Positions 54,647 through 63,612 are shown, counted from the first letter of the stretch. The stretch: DNA of 64,000 nt from Streptococcus australis ATCC 700641 (GCF_000186465.1 NZ_GL636091.1:1188981-1252980); one strand, 5' to 3'. Program-made: numbers and translations. Notes: generated from the letters alone by a model not told the origin.

Positions 54647-56134
54647 ATGAACCGTAAAATTTGCTACCTCATTCTCTTACTAGTCCAGATTCTTGAGGCT
54701 CTTTTTCAAGTATTTATGCTCTTATCCGGAGAGCCTGGAAACGGAGAGAATCCCCCTATTATCTGGTTGTCAATCATTCAGATTCTTTTATGGATGGCTA
54801 TTCAAGTCTTTCTCACAGTTAAAATCTGGAAAGACCAGGAGAAGGCGGAGGGGCTTCTTCTTTATGCTCTCTTCCTCGTCCTCAGCATCTTTTGGCCACA
54901 AGAGGTTCCCATTGCTTTGTTTGGTACTGAGGTTGTGATGAGACTTTCTCAACTTCCAACCTTAGCGATTGTCCTGATCATGATCAATAAGGTGGAGTGG
55001 CCTCGTCTTCGTTCTTTAGTTGGTCAGGAAGGGACTTGGTATCCAATCGTTCCGTTGGTTTCCTTGGGGATCAGTATCTTACAATTGGTCGATAGGATTC
55101 CTGTTGTCTTACGCTTGTGGAATATATTGGATCATTCAAAATCTGACATTTACTGGAGATTATTTGAAGGAGTGGACCAAGAAGTCCTGCTTGTCATCTT
55201 GTTGTCCAGTTTCTTCGTCATTAAGAGTCAGAAGGTCCTATTTGTGCTCAGTTGCCTTTATGCTTGTTACTATCTCCCTTCTGTCACGCTAGACCTACTC
55301 GTTTTAAAGACGACTTCACCCATTCCTTTTTACCATTCTGTCATTTCCCTTTATCTGGTATATAGACAGAAGGAAAGCTTGCAGAAGCTGCTTGGGACGC
55401 GGTCAAGTGTCTATACTGACAAAGATGGTGCTGCAAGTGGAGATGAAGAAGAGTCAGCTGAGCGGTTAGAAAGTCAATGGGGATCGGATGAGGTAATCTC
55501 CGGAAATAAGGAATCTTCGTCCTTATTATCCGATTTGCTTTCTTACCCAAAACGATTTGGCTATCCTAATGTATTCGTCTTGATGAAAGAAAAATTAGTT
55601 ATCGCTCCCCTTGTTATGTTATTTGGGAACCAATCGAGTGATAATGGTGAAGGAGTAGTAACAAAGGGGTTAGAGACTGGGCAAGAAAGGCCTACAGTGG
55701 ACGTGACTTTGGAGCAAGACGACAATAGCAATCAGTCGTTTGAGAACTCTAGACAGCCTGTTAACGGGGTCTTAACCAATAAAGGAAATGCATCGTCTCT
55801 TTATTCGTATCTTTTTGCTCTTCCCAAATGGCTAGGTCTTACTTATTACGGCTTGGGTATCATCGGACTCTTCCTGACCGGCCCTTTTGCCTTCATCCTT
55901 TTTTATGCAACGGGTATCCATTTGGTTTTATTCACAATCGGCTTTGTCTCAAGCCAGTTCGCTTTGGCGATAGAATCTCGACTTCTCTGGGCTTCGGCAA
56001 GTATTTTCTATGGTCTATCAGCTGTTTATGGATTGCTCTGGCCTCTACAGATCCTCTCTGTCTGTTTAACCATCGATGTCCTATTAGGTATATGCTTTTG
56101 GAGGAAACGACTAGATGCCACAAGTGGAAAATAG
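54647..56134 (+). CDS. Multi-spanning membrane protein of unknown function with an internal duplicated motif
   Basis: The 495-residue protein is not recognised. The N-terminal half has about eight helices; a polar acidic stretch follows (about 250-290 and again 335-380); four more helices close the protein. Two segments look duplicated: SSLLSDLLSYPKRFGYP near 290 and SSLYSYLFALPKWLGLT near 386. AGGGAGGAG precedes the ATG pair (54644/54647). A decayed fragment resembling its residues around 130 (EGTWYPIVPL) occurs at 60198-60350. The C-terminal four helices recall, weakly, the small membrane proteins at 59513-61848. Confidence 0.65.
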   Translation: MNRKICYLILLLVQILEALFQVFMLLSGEPGNGENPPIIWLSIIQILLWMAIQVFLTVKIWKDQEKAEGLLLYALFLVLSIFWPQEVPIALFGTEVVMRLSQLPTLAIVLIMINKVEWPRLRSLVGQEGTWYPIVPLVSLGISILQLVDRIPVVLRLWNILDHSKSDIYWRLFEGVDQEVLLVILLSSFFVIKSQKVLFVLSCLYACYYLPSVTLDLLVLKTTSPIPFYHSVISLYLVYRQKESLQKLLGTRSSVYTDKDGAASGDEEESAERLESQWGSDEVISGNKESSSLLSDLLSYPKRFGYPNVFVLMKEKLVIAPLVMLFGNQSSDNGEGVVTKGLETGQERPTVDVTLEQDDNSNQSFENSRQPVNGVLTNKGNASSLYSYLFALPKWLGLTYYGLGIIGLFLTGPFAFILFYATGIHLVLFTIGFVSSQFALAIESRLLWASASIFYGLSAVYGLLWPLQILSVCLTIDVLLGICFWRKRLDATSGK

Positions 56135-56150
56135 TTTTTGACAAGAAAAA

Positions 56151-56325
56151 GAGGCTGGGACAAAAGTCCTAGCCTCTCAATTGTCTTTGGATTGTCGAGC
56201 AAGACGCAGTGGTTGAGTGGGCTCTACTACGCTGATTTCATCAGCTTTTACAGCCCTACTCAACTGTGCGGAGGTGGGACGACGAAATCGAATTCTAACG
56301 AATTACCGATTTCTGTCCCACTCTC
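56151..56325 (+). repeat. Three-hairpin intergenic repeat, copy 2
   Basis: The 175-bp element is nearly identical to those at 8828 and 63245. It begins 16 bases after the stop of the 496-aa gene and is oriented with it. Stem I on the opposite strand is followed by TTTTTC, so it should terminate the convergent amino acid ABC operon. All three stems are fully paired in this copy. Confidence 0.85.
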
Positions 56326-56332
56326 TTATTTG

Positions 56333-57190
56333 TTATTTCACTTCGCCACCTTCAACAACGAGGTCATCTGCTTTTGCAGCATCGCCGTAGGTTGGGTGAA
56401 GAGTTTTCTCGTAAGCTTTGTGGAAGAAGTTTTCTTTTCCAAGCTTTTGAATGTCATCGTTAATGAAATCGAGGAGTTCTTTGTTTCCTTTTTGAACCGC
56501 TGGTGCGATAGTATCTGGATCACCAAGTGATGTAATTCCAACTTCGTATCCTTTGTTTTCAAGAGCCCAAGCAAGGACTTCTGTGTTGTCTGTTGAGAAG
56601 GCATCGCCACGTCCATCTAGAAGAGCTTGATAGGCATCGCTGTATTGGTCATATTTTTGAAGTTTTACTTCTGGATGGTTCTTTTCGAAGTAGGTTTCAG
56701 CAGTAGTTCCCTTGGTTACGATCAAGGTTTTTCCTTCCAATTGTTTCACATCTGTGATGACCTTATCTTTAGGAGATACCACACCGAGTGAAACCTTCAT
56801 GTAAGGAAGGGCGAAGTCTACTTGTTTCTTCCGCTCATCTGTTACGGTGAAGTTGGCTAAGGTGATATCCACTTTATTAGAGATCAGGTATTCCGCACGG
56901 TTAGCCGCATCCACTGATACATATTTCGGTTTGACACCAAGGTCTTTAGCTAATTGGTTTCCTAGTTCGATATCGTAACCTTGGTAGGATCCATCATTAT
57001 CAACATAACCAAAAGGTTTTTTGTCTCCAAAGACTGCGATACGAAGCTCGCCACTTTTCTTGATTTCTTCAATAGTACGTGCTTTAGAGCCGGTAGAAGA
57101 AGATGATGACTTGCTAGAGCCACATGCAGTGATAAAGAGCAAAGCGAGAGCGAAGGTAAAAAGAACTAAAATTGGTTTAATGAATTTCAT
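56333..57190 (-). CDS. Polar amino acid ABC importer substrate-binding lipoprotein
   Basis: The 285-residue lipoprotein has lipobox ITAC (Cys23), a Ser-rich linker and an SBP family 3 domain starting RTIEEIKKSGELRIAVFGD near residue 38. FGYVDNDGSYQGYDIE and DITLANFTVTDERK are typical of glutamate/aspartate/cystine binders (PEB1-like). It is the last gene of the four-gene transport operon. The exact ligand is uncertain. The C-terminal tail LVVEGGEVK is short and polar. Confidence 0.88.
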   Translation of the reverse strand: MKFIKPILVLFTFALALLFITACGSSKSSSSSTGSKARTIEEIKKSGELRIAVFGDKKPFGYVDNDGSYQGYDIELGNQLAKDLGVKPKYVSVDAANRAEYLISNKVDITLANFTVTDERKKQVDFALPYMKVSLGVVSPKDKVITDVKQLEGKTLIVTKGTTAETYFEKNHPEVKLQKYDQYSDAYQALLDGRGDAFSTDNTEVLAWALENKGYEVGITSLGDPDTIAPAVQKGNKELLDFINDDIQKLGKENFFHKAYEKTLHPTYGDAAKADDLVVEGGEVK

Positions 57191-57201
57191 AAAAATCTCC
57201 T

Positions 57202-57960
57202 TTATAGATATGAGCCAAATTGGCTAAAGTCAAATACATTTAAAAATTCTTGTGCTCGTTGGGTTTGTGGGTTGGTAAAGAAGGAGTGAGCACTTCCTTC
57301 TTCGGCAATTTTGCCCTGATCCAAGAAAATGATTCGATCGGCAATAGCTTGTGCGAACTGTAACTCGTGGGTCACCAGAATCATGGTCCGTCCTTCTTGA
57401 GCCAGGTCGTTGATGAGTTCTAGGACTTCCCGCACCATCTCAGGGTCTAGAGAGGCTGTCACCTCATCGAAGAGGATAATTTCTGGATGCATGAGGAGGG
57501 AGCGGACGATGGCTACCCGTTGCTTCTGTCCACCAGACAACTGCCTTGCGTAGCTATGTTTCTTCTCCAAGAGACCGACCCGTTCCAGTAACTCTTCTGC
57601 TTCCTTGATGACTTCCTCTTTAGCTCGTCCTTGAGCTTTTGTAGGACCAAGAATCAAGTTTTGGAGGACGTCTAAATGGGGGAAGAGTTCATAACTTTGG
57701 AAGACCATCCCAATCTTTTGGCGGACCAGGTGGAAGTCTTTTTGGTTTTTTGTAATGGATTGACCATCCAAGAGGATATCGCCAGCTTGGATAGTTTCTA
57801 AGCCATTGATACAACGAAGGAGGGTACTCTTACCACAACCAGAAGGCCCCAAGATCACCACGACCTCCCCTTTTTGAACCTTGAGGGAAAGCCCTTGGAG
57901 GATAGGAGTGTCTCCAAAGGATTTTTTTAGGTACTTGATTTCTAAAATGGTTTCAGACAT
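57202..57960 (-). CDS. Polar amino acid ABC importer ATP-binding protein
   Basis: The 252-residue ATPase has Walker A GPSGCGKST near residue 36, signature LSGGQKQRVAIVRSL near 140 and Walker B IILFDEVTASLDP near 160. It resembles GlnQ-type proteins. It starts 2 bases from the end of the second permease gene on the minus strand and precedes the binding protein. Confidence 0.93.
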   Translation of the reverse strand: MSETILEIKYLKKSFGDTPILQGLSLKVQKGEVVVILGPSGCGKSTLLRCINGLETIQAGDILLDGQSITKNQKDFHLVRQKIGMVFQSYELFPHLDVLQNLILGPTKAQGRAKEEVIKEAEELLERVGLLEKKHSYARQLSGGQKQRVAIVRSLLMHPEIILFDEVTASLDPEMVREVLELINDLAQEGRTMILVTHELQFAQAIADRIIFLDQGKIAEEGSAHSFFTNPQTQRAQEFLNVFDFSQFGSYL

Positions 57961-57961
57961 A

Positions 57962-58639
57962 TTAATTCCTCCAGTGGTTTTCTAACTGTCCTGCTAATTT
58001 GGAAATAGGGAAGCAGACAATAAAGTACAAGACTAAAATGGTTCCATAAATCCAAAAAGAAGCGGTTGGGATGGTCAGGCGGTTGCTATCGATGATTTGT
58101 TGGCCGACCTTGGTAACTTCTACAACCCCGATGAGGACCACTAAGGAGGTTGTCTTTATCATACGGGTAATCAGGTTAATAGCTTGCGGAAGCAAGCGTC
58201 TGAGAACCTGTGGGATGATGATGTAGCGGTATAGTTGGACCTTGCTTAATCCTAAGGCTTGTCCACTTTCAAACTGGTGTTTTGGAAGAGAAGTGATGGC
58301 CCCTCGGACTAAATCTCCCATCTCAGCCGTTCCCCAAAGGGTAAAGACGATAATGGCTGAACTTTCACCGGAAATGTTTATGTTGAAATTGCGGGCCAAA
58401 CCAAAGTATACGATAAAGAGCAAGACCAACTGGGGCATAATCCGGATAAATTCCAGATAAAAGCGAGTGAGCAGACGAATGACTTTTGAATGGGAAGTCA
58501 TCACGATTCCGAGTAAAGTTCCAAGGATCATGGATAGGAAGACAGAGATAATGGAAATCCCAATGGTCACGCCCAAGCCTTGGAGTATCCGAAGGAGATT
58601 ATTTCCCTGAAAGAGTACTTGGATTCCCGAATCCTGCAT
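57962..58639 (-). CDS. Polar amino acid ABC importer permease 2
   Basis: The 225-residue permease has five predicted helices and the EAA loop SGQALGLSKVQLYRYIIIP near residue 130, typical of the HisM/GlnP family. AAAGGAGA precedes the ATG. It overlaps the preceding permease gene by 41 bases. Confidence 0.92.
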   Translation of the reverse strand: MQDSGIQVLFQGNNLLRILQGLGVTIGISIISVFLSMILGTLLGIVMTSHSKVIRLLTRFYLEFIRIMPQLVLLFIVYFGLARNFNINISGESSAIIVFTLWGTAEMGDLVRGAITSLPKHQFESGQALGLSKVQLYRYIIIPQVLRRLLPQAINLITRMIKTTSLVVLIGVVEVTKVGQQIIDSNRLTIPTASFWIYGTILVLYFIVCFPISKLAGQLENHWRN

Positions 58640-59279
58640 GGCGTAATCTCCTTTCTATCCAACTAAAGAGAAGTGAAATCGGTAGCAAGAGAAGTAGATA
58701 GGCAATGACCAACATGGTCAGGGCGATATCTGTCTCGTAATAGAGTCCGATCAAATCTTTTGCGACATACATGAGGTCAGCTAAAGCGACTACAGAGAAT
58801 ACAGAGGTCTCTTTAATCAGGAAAATGACATTGGCACTAAAGGAAGGCAGAGCCACTGCGGTCGCTTGCGGTAGAATCACATAGCGAAAGACCTGTCTGG
58901 GTGTTAGTCCAATGGAGAGACCGATTTCATGCTGGGTTTGGCTGACAGCTTCTAGACCGCTTCGGAAGGACTCAGCCATATAGGAACCACCTAAAAAGAT
59001 GAGACCAATCGTTGCACAGACTTCTGAAGAAAGGACGATTCCTATCCTTGGCAATCCAAAGTAGAGGAAGAAGAGCTGAATCAAGAGCGGTGTATTTCGA
59101 GAAAGTTCGATGTAACAGCCAGCTAGTTGACTTAAAATCGGTATACGATAATGTCGGATGATACTGACAATCAGTCCTAAAAGAAATGAACCTAAAATCC
59201 CCCATACTGCAATGTGAAAGGTCAAGAAAAAGGCCTGCTGGTAGAGTGGAAAATATTGTTCAACAATTGACCAATCCAA
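58599..59279 (-). CDS. Polar amino acid ABC importer permease 1
   Basis: The 226-residue permease has five helices and the EAA loop EIGLSIGLTPRQVFRYVILP near residue 120. It forms a heterodimer with permease 2. The start is TTG with AGGAGG about 9 bases upstream; no suitable ATG exists nearby. It is the first gene of the operon; the gap to the next plus-strand gene (59280-59512) holds only divergent promoter-like AT-rich sequence. Confidence 0.9.
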   Translation of the reverse strand: MDWSIVEQYFPLYQQAFFLTFHIAVWGILGSFLLGLIVSIIRHYRIPILSQLAGCYIELSRNTPLLIQLFFLYFGLPRIGIVLSSEVCATIGLIFLGGSYMAESFRSGLEAVSQTQHEIGLSIGLTPRQVFRYVILPQATAVALPSFSANVIFLIKETSVFSVVALADLMYVAKDLIGLYYETDIALTMLVIAYLLLLLPISLLFSWIERRLRHAGFGNPSTLSGK

Positions 59280-59512
59280 AAATGATTTCCTCCTCTCTAA
59301 TGAGCAAGGAAAAAAGAAATGCTACCTTACTGATTAGAAAATAATACAGTCATTGTAACACGAAAAAAATCATTTGAATAATATGGATAATTTATCAAGC
59401 TGATAGATAAAATTTATCACTCATCATAGCTGATGCAATAGATCATCAAATGGGGTATAATAGGAGTAAGAAACTCTAAATCACTTAACCTTATAAAAGA
59501 GGAGGAATAGCG

Positions 59513-60007
59513 ATGACAGATCAAGATCCACAATATGAATCAAACCAAGGGCATCAAGGTGTGACTGAGGGGGCTGTTCAGCCATCCATGGCGGGGGAAG
59601 AGCAGAATCCCCCAAAAAATAAAGACAAAGAGGCATATGTTTTAGGAGATAGTCTCCTTTCTAACAATGACATGAAGCCAGAAAAAAGATTCGGAAGTAC
59701 GATAGTACTATCTATTGCACTTGTTTTAGCAAATATATACCTAGGATGGTCTCTACTCGTCGCGATTGCATTTAGTGAATGGACAATTATGCTACAACTC
59801 CATTTTCTCTGTATTATCATTGCGACCCTTCTGCTTTGGAACGGAAAAACGATGGGGAATAGAATAAGTCTCTATACATCCGCAGTTTTATATTTTGTTT
59901 CGATGATTGCAGTGTATGACCCAGCTGGGGGAATATTTTTGTTTATGCCTATTGTAATAGCTATAGTGGTTTTTTTCGGAACTGTAATGTTTGATAATGG
60001 AGAGTAA
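59513..60007 (+). CDS. Small four-helix membrane protein, tandem family member 1
   Basis: The 164-residue protein is not recognised. A polar N-terminus (MTDQDPQYESNQGHQG) contains one unit resembling the repeats of the third member (QPSMAGEEQNPPK). Four membrane helices follow, in pairs (about 63-82, 86-106, 115-133 and 139-157), with the shared signature GNRISLYTSAVLYFVS and YDPAGGIF. GAGGAGGAA precedes the ATG. A terminator follows. It is paralogous to the genes at 60514 and 61156. No function can be assigned. Confidence 0.7.
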   Translation: MTDQDPQYESNQGHQGVTEGAVQPSMAGEEQNPPKNKDKEAYVLGDSLLSNNDMKPEKRFGSTIVLSIALVLANIYLGWSLLVAIAFSEWTIMLQLHFLCIIIATLLLWNGKTMGNRISLYTSAVLYFVSMIAVYDPAGGIFLFMPIVIAIVVFFGTVMFDNGE

Positions 60008-60013
60008 TTATAG

Positions 60014-60043
60014 AAGATAGGGCGAAAAATCCTATCTTTTTTA
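60014..60043 (+). terminator. Terminator after family member 1
   Basis: AAGATAGG (60014-60021) pairs with CCTATCTT (60031-60038), followed by TTTT. Confidence 0.8.
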
Positions 60044-60080
60044 TATAGCGAGAAAATATGGAGGAAGCGGTTACAAATTG

Positions 60081-60089
60081 TGTTATAAT
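60081..60089 (+). promoter_or_regulatory. Extended -10 promoter before the decayed gene
   Basis: TGTTATAAT (60081-60089) precedes a 33-codon ORF at 60140-60241 that lacks clear homology and may itself be part of the decayed gene. Confidence 0.5.
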
Positions 60090-60197
60090 GAGAGGTAATA
60101 AATCAATTTATACTTTACTTTGAAAGTGGAGTGAAATAAATGGTATCAGGGCTAATTTATTTTGTAACCTTTCTTTATATTTCGACTGTTTGGATAG

Positions 60198-60350
60198 CAG
60201 GTAATGAAAATGGATCGGGTACGATTATGTTCTTCGATTAGAAAAGAGCATACCTGGTATCCAATCCTTCCGTTACAGTTTATCTCAGTTTGTTTGGTCC
60301 TCGACATTTTACAAGGAGCAATTCTATGGGATATAAGGATAAAATAAAGA
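60198..60350 (+). pseudogene. Decayed fragment of a paralogue of the 496-aa membrane protein
   Basis: Frame translation of this stretch gives MKMDRVRLCSSIRKEHTWYP and then ILPLQFISVCLVLDIL before a stop. It aligns without gaps to residues around 115-150 of the 54647 protein (INKVEWPRLRSLVGQEGTWY, then PIVPL). An in-frame stop lies just upstream at 60195-60197, and a second one ends it. No start or complete domain remains. The 60008-60513 gap otherwise holds a terminator and an orphan 33-codon ORF. Confidence 0.6.
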
Positions 60351-60513
60351 ATAAAGAGAACTTTTAGTTTAGATAGGCTAAAGCTTACTCTTGAAATTAG
60401 TTTTTAAGAGATAGTATTGAATAGATGGATATAATAAAAGAATAATGGAATAGTGTATAATTGTTTTAAAAGAAAACATAAATAAAATAATAAGAAAAGG
60501 AAAGGAGAAAGCT

Positions 60514-60963
60514 ATGCCAGATCAGCAGAATAATGTTGAAGAAAATAAAGATAGGATTAGGATAAGTGGAGATGGTTTTAATTCGGCACCTATTCAGAAT
60601 TATCCAACAAAAATCAAATTTACTTCCATTCTTCTTTCAGTCGCCTTTTACTTATCCATTATCTATCTTGTATTGTTTATCTCTTACTTTGCACTTTCGG
60701 GTAATGCTTGGGGACTTTTCATTTTAATTTTTCTAGGACCAAACTTATTAAGTATTGCTATTGGGGCCATTTTTCTTAGAATAGGGATGGAGAAAGGAAA
60801 TAAGACGCTACTCTATACGAGTTTCGTACTTTATATACTGTCCATTATTTTAGCTTATGATCCAGACTGGGGAGTTTTCCGAATTGCACCGATAGTTTTA
60901 GCTATTCTTGTTTTAATTGGAACAATCCTAGCGAAAGAAGTTAAAGAAGTATTGAGATATTAA
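60514..60963 (+). CDS. Small four-helix membrane protein, tandem family member 2
   Basis: The 149-residue protein shares its C-terminal four helices with members 1 and 3 (GNKTLLYTSFVLYILS near residue 96; YDPDWGVFRIAP near 116). The N-terminus is short (MPDQQNNVEENKDRI) and has no repeat unit. AAAGGAG precedes the ATG. It is not a recognised family. The gap to the next gene (60964-61155) is AT-rich without an obvious promoter, so the two may share a transcript. Confidence 0.7.
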   Translation: MPDQQNNVEENKDRIRISGDGFNSAPIQNYPTKIKFTSILLSVAFYLSIIYLVLFISYFALSGNAWGLFILIFLGPNLLSIAIGAIFLRIGMEKGNKTLLYTSFVLYILSIILAYDPDWGVFRIAPIVLAILVLIGTILAKEVKEVLRY

Positions 60964-61155
60964 GAAGGGAGAAACTCTTTTAAATCAGTATTTGCTTGAT
61001 CAATGATCTTATCGAGTCAAGAAATTCTATCAACTTGTATATTTTTAAAATGTCATTTGATGTATGGAAGGATTCAGTGAATATCACATAGAAATTCGTT
61101 AATTCCAGCTTTTTAAGAAAGGCAAAATATTTTAGAAAAATGTCAGGAGAAAATT

Positions 61156-61848
61156 ATGACAGATCAACAGCTAAATTGTGAAACAAACCAAGACAAAGAC
61201 GGAATGCCTGAAGAATCTATTCAGCCACGAATGGGGGCTCAAGGCCCAGAAAACCCTGCTCAGCCACCAATGGGGGCTCAAGGCCCAGAAAATCCTACTC
61301 AGCCACCAATGACGTATCAAGATCTAGAAAATCCTGTTCAACCACAAATGTCGGATCAAGGTCCAGAAAATCCTGCTCAGCCACCAATGGCGGAACAAGC
61401 CCCAGAAAATTCTACTCAGCCACCAATGACGTATCAAGATCTAGAAAATCCTGTTCAACCACAAATGTCGGATCAAGGTCCAGAAAATCCTGCTCAGCCA
61501 CCAATGGCGGATCAAGGTCCAGAAAATTCTGTTCCTAATAGGGGCCTTCTAACTCTTGTATTTTTCGTAAATATGGGCTTACTGATGCTTTTTATAGGTA
61601 GTGCTGTGATAGCAGGACCATGGGGAATTGTTTTCCTAATCTTTTTGGGATCTTATCTTACTTGTTATATTGCTGCGACAGTCTTGCTTGGCATTGGAAC
61701 GAAAACGGCTAATAAGACGATGCTATTTGTTTCAGTAACTCTCTATTTTGCCTCCATGCTTTTTGCTGGTGATCCAGCTTGGTTAGGTATTCAAATTCCA
61801 TCTATCATTTCCACTATCCTTGTATTAATAGGGACCTTGCTACTGTAG
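61156..61848 (+). CDS. Small four-helix membrane protein with eight N-terminal 13-residue repeats, tandem family member 3
   Basis: The 230-residue protein has a 22-residue leader (MTDQQLNCETNQDKDGMPEE), eight Pro/Gln-rich repeats of the form QPPMxxQxxENPx (residues 23-126) and the family's four-helix C-terminus with NKTMLFVSVTLYFAS and GDPAWLGI. The repeats probably form an extended, unfolded segment. CAGGAG precedes the ATG. A perfect terminator follows. The function is unknown; proline-rich spacing to a partner or wall-crossing are possibilities. Confidence 0.72.
   Translation: MTDQQLNCETNQDKDGMPEESIQPRMGAQGPENPAQPPMGAQGPENPTQPPMTYQDLENPVQPQMSDQGPENPAQPPMAEQAPENSTQPPMTYQDLENPVQPQMSDQGPENPAQPPMADQGPENSVPNRGLLTLVFFVNMGLLMLFIGSAVIAGPWGIVFLIFLGSYLTCYIAATVLLGIGTKTANKTMLFVSVTLYFASMLFAGDPAWLGIQIPSIISTILVLIGTLLL
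61222..61533 (+). repeat. Eight in-frame 39-bp tandem repeats
   Basis: The units are 39 bp each, without frame change. Units 3-5 recur as units 6-8 with only a few base changes, so a 117-bp block duplicated more recently than the single units. Such arrays change copy number by slippage or recombination without breaking the frame. Confidence 0.9.
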
Positions 61849-61876
61849 GAATTAGAGTTGGAAAGAGGTTAAGTTA

Positions 61877-61910
61877 AAAGATATAGTTTCAAACTATATC
61901 TTTTTCTTTT
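61877..61910 (+). terminator. Terminator after family member 3
   Basis: AAAGATATAGTTT and AAACTATATCTTT (61877-61903) form a perfect palindrome, followed by T-rich sequence. Confidence 0.85.
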
Positions 61911-61940
61911 TATAAAAAAAGGAATACTGGTGCAAAATCG

Positions 61941-61949
61941 TGATATAAT
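61941..61949 (+). promoter_or_regulatory. Extended -10 promoter of metK
   Basis: TGATATAAT (61941-61949); transcription should start near 61956, placing the SMK box in the leader. Confidence 0.65.
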
Positions 61950-61956
61950 AGTTAAG

Positions 61957-62041
61957 TTATATGGTCCCGATAAGGTGGTAGAAAGCATCTACCAGTTCTT
62001 TGTAACTCTATAACGATTATTTTTTAAGGGGGGACATTTTT
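61957..62041 (+). promoter_or_regulatory. SMK box (SAM-III) riboswitch upstream of metK
   Basis: The leader has GTCCC (61964-61968) able to pair with GGGAC (62031-62035), which overlaps the ribosome site AAGGGGGG (62026-62033). Between them are TGGTAG/CTACCA and AGTT/AACT stems. SAM-dependent masking of the Shine-Dalgarno of metK is the known SMK-box mechanism in Lactobacillales. The call rests on this layout and the gene, not on a covariance search. Confidence 0.75.
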
Positions 62042-63232
62042 ATGTCAGAACGTAAATTATTCACGTCTGAATCGGTATCTGAGGGGCATCCAGATAAGAT
62101 TGCAGACCAAATTTCAGATGCTATTTTGGATGCTATTTTAGAGCAAGATCCAGAAGCACACGTGGCTGCAGAAACAGCTGTTTATACTGGTTCCGTGCAT
62201 GTCTTTGGTGAGATTTCAACTACAGCTTATGTCGATATTAACCGTGTGGTTCGTGATACCATTGCAGAGATTGGTTATACAAACACTGAGTATGGATTCT
62301 CGGCTGAAACAGTGGGAGTCCACCCATCTTTGGTGGAACAATCTCCTGATATCGCTCAAGGGGTTAATGAAGCTTTGGAAGTCCGTGGAAACGCAGACCA
62401 AGATCCACTTGACTTGATTGGTGCAGGTGACCAAGGTATCATGTTTGGTTTTGCGGTGGATGAAACAGAAGAACTCATGCCATTACCAATTTCACTCAGT
62501 CACAAGTTGGTTCGTCGGTTGGCAGAGCTTCGGAAGTCTGGTGATATCAGCTACCTTCGTCCAGATGCCAAGTCACAAGTCACTGTTGAGTATGATGAAA
62601 ATGACCAGCCAGTGCGCGTGGATACGGTGGTTATTTCAACTCAACACGATCCAGATGTCAGCAATGAACAAATCCACCAAGATGTGATCAACAAGGTCAT
62701 CAAGGAAGTGATTCCAGCTTCTTATCTGGATGATGAAACAAAATTCTTCATCAATCCAACTGGTCGTTTCGTTATCGGAGGACCTCAAGGAGACTCAGGT
62801 TTGACGGGTCGGAAGATCATCGTGGATACCTATGGTGGATACTCACGTCACGGTGGTGGTGCCTTCTCAGGTAAGGATGCGACTAAGGTGGACCGTTCCG
62901 CTTCTTATGCAGCTCGCTATATCGCTAAAAACATCGTGGCAGCAGGGCTTGCTAAGAAGGCAGAAGTGCAATTGGCTTATGCGATTGGGGTGGCTCACCC
63001 TGTATCTGTTCGTATCGATACTTTCGGTACAGGAACAGTTGCTGAAAGCAAATTAGAAGCAGCAGCGCGTCAAATCTTTGACCTTCGTCCTGCAGGGATT
63101 ATTCAAATGTTGGATCTCAAACGTCCAATCTACCGTCAAACAGCGGCTTATGGACATATGGGACGTACTGATATCGATCTACCATGGGAACGTTTGGACA
63201 AGGTAGAAGCCTTAAAAGAAGCAGTTAACTAA
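62042..63232 (+). CDS. metK: S-adenosylmethionine synthase
   Basis: The 396-residue enzyme makes SAM from methionine and ATP. Motifs are [19 protein letters not shown] near residue 9, [12 protein letters not shown] near 124 and GGGAFSGKD near 270. Length is typical. It is controlled by the preceding SMK box, so its product SAM should shut off its translation. A repeat copy follows 12 bases after its stop. Confidence 0.97.
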   Translation: MSERKLFTSESVSEGHPDKIADQISDAILDAILEQDPEAHVAAETAVYTGSVHVFGEISTTAYVDINRVVRDTIAEIGYTNTEYGFSAETVGVHPSLVEQSPDIAQGVNEALEVRGNADQDPLDLIGAGDQGIMFGFAVDETEELMPLPISLSHKLVRRLAELRKSGDISYLRPDAKSQVTVEYDENDQPVRVDTVVISTQHDPDVSNEQIHQDVINKVIKEVIPASYLDDETKFFINPTGRFVIGGPQGDSGLTGRKIIVDTYGGYSRHGGGAFSGKDATKVDRSASYAARYIAKNIVAAGLAKKAEVQLAYAIGVAHPVSVRIDTFGTGTVAESKLEAAARQIFDLRPAGIIQMLDLKRPIYRQTAAYGHMGRTDIDLPWERLDKVEALKEAVN

Positions 63233-63244
63233 GGAGATAGAAAG

Positions 63245-63419
63245 GAGGCCGGGACAAAAGTCCTAGCCTCTCAATTATCTTTGGATTATCGAGAAAGACG
63301 CAGTGGTTGAGTGGGCTCTACTACGCTGATTTCATCAGCTTTTACAGCCCTACTCAACTGTGCGGAGGTGGGACGACGAAATCGAATTCTAACGAATTAC
63401 CGATTTCTGTCCCACTCTC
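63245..63419 (+). repeat. Three-hairpin intergenic repeat, copy 3
   Basis: The 175-bp copy lies 12 bases after the metK stop and is oriented with metK. It differs from copies 1 and 2 by a few bases, one of which breaks a pair in stem I (GAGGCCGGGAC), and its flanking opposite-strand T tract is weak. The next gene is not convergent here, which fits loss of selection for the opposite-strand terminator. The following 216 bases up to the BCCT gene are AT-rich and hold only a promoter. Confidence 0.85.
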
Positions 63420-63603
63420 AAGAAATAGAATTCCTAGGAAATCATTGAATTATCAATCACCCTACCAAGTTTTTCTGAGTTACTTGAAAAGTCTAACTTA
63501 ATTTGACAATTTAGGTTCTTAAACGTCTCTAGTTAATCAACTAAAAATTATAACTAGCTGGGTGTTATCTAATCTCCCCTCATTTTTAAGTTATTATCAT
63601 TTT

Positions 63604-63612
63604 TGATATAAT
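63604..63612 (+). promoter_or_regulatory. Extended -10 promoter of the BCCT gene
   Basis: TGATATAAT (63604-63612) lies 24 bases before the ATG. Confidence 0.6.

Noticed and set aside
60140..60241. 33-codon ORF starting MVSGLIYFVTFLY as a genuine small membrane gene
   Set aside because: Weak ribosome site, no visible relatives in the window, and it runs into the decayed fragment in another frame; more likely part of the same relic.
61222..61533. Regular short repeats that could be taken for a CRISPR array
   Set aside because: Units are contiguous, without unique spacers, and translate in frame within a membrane protein gene.
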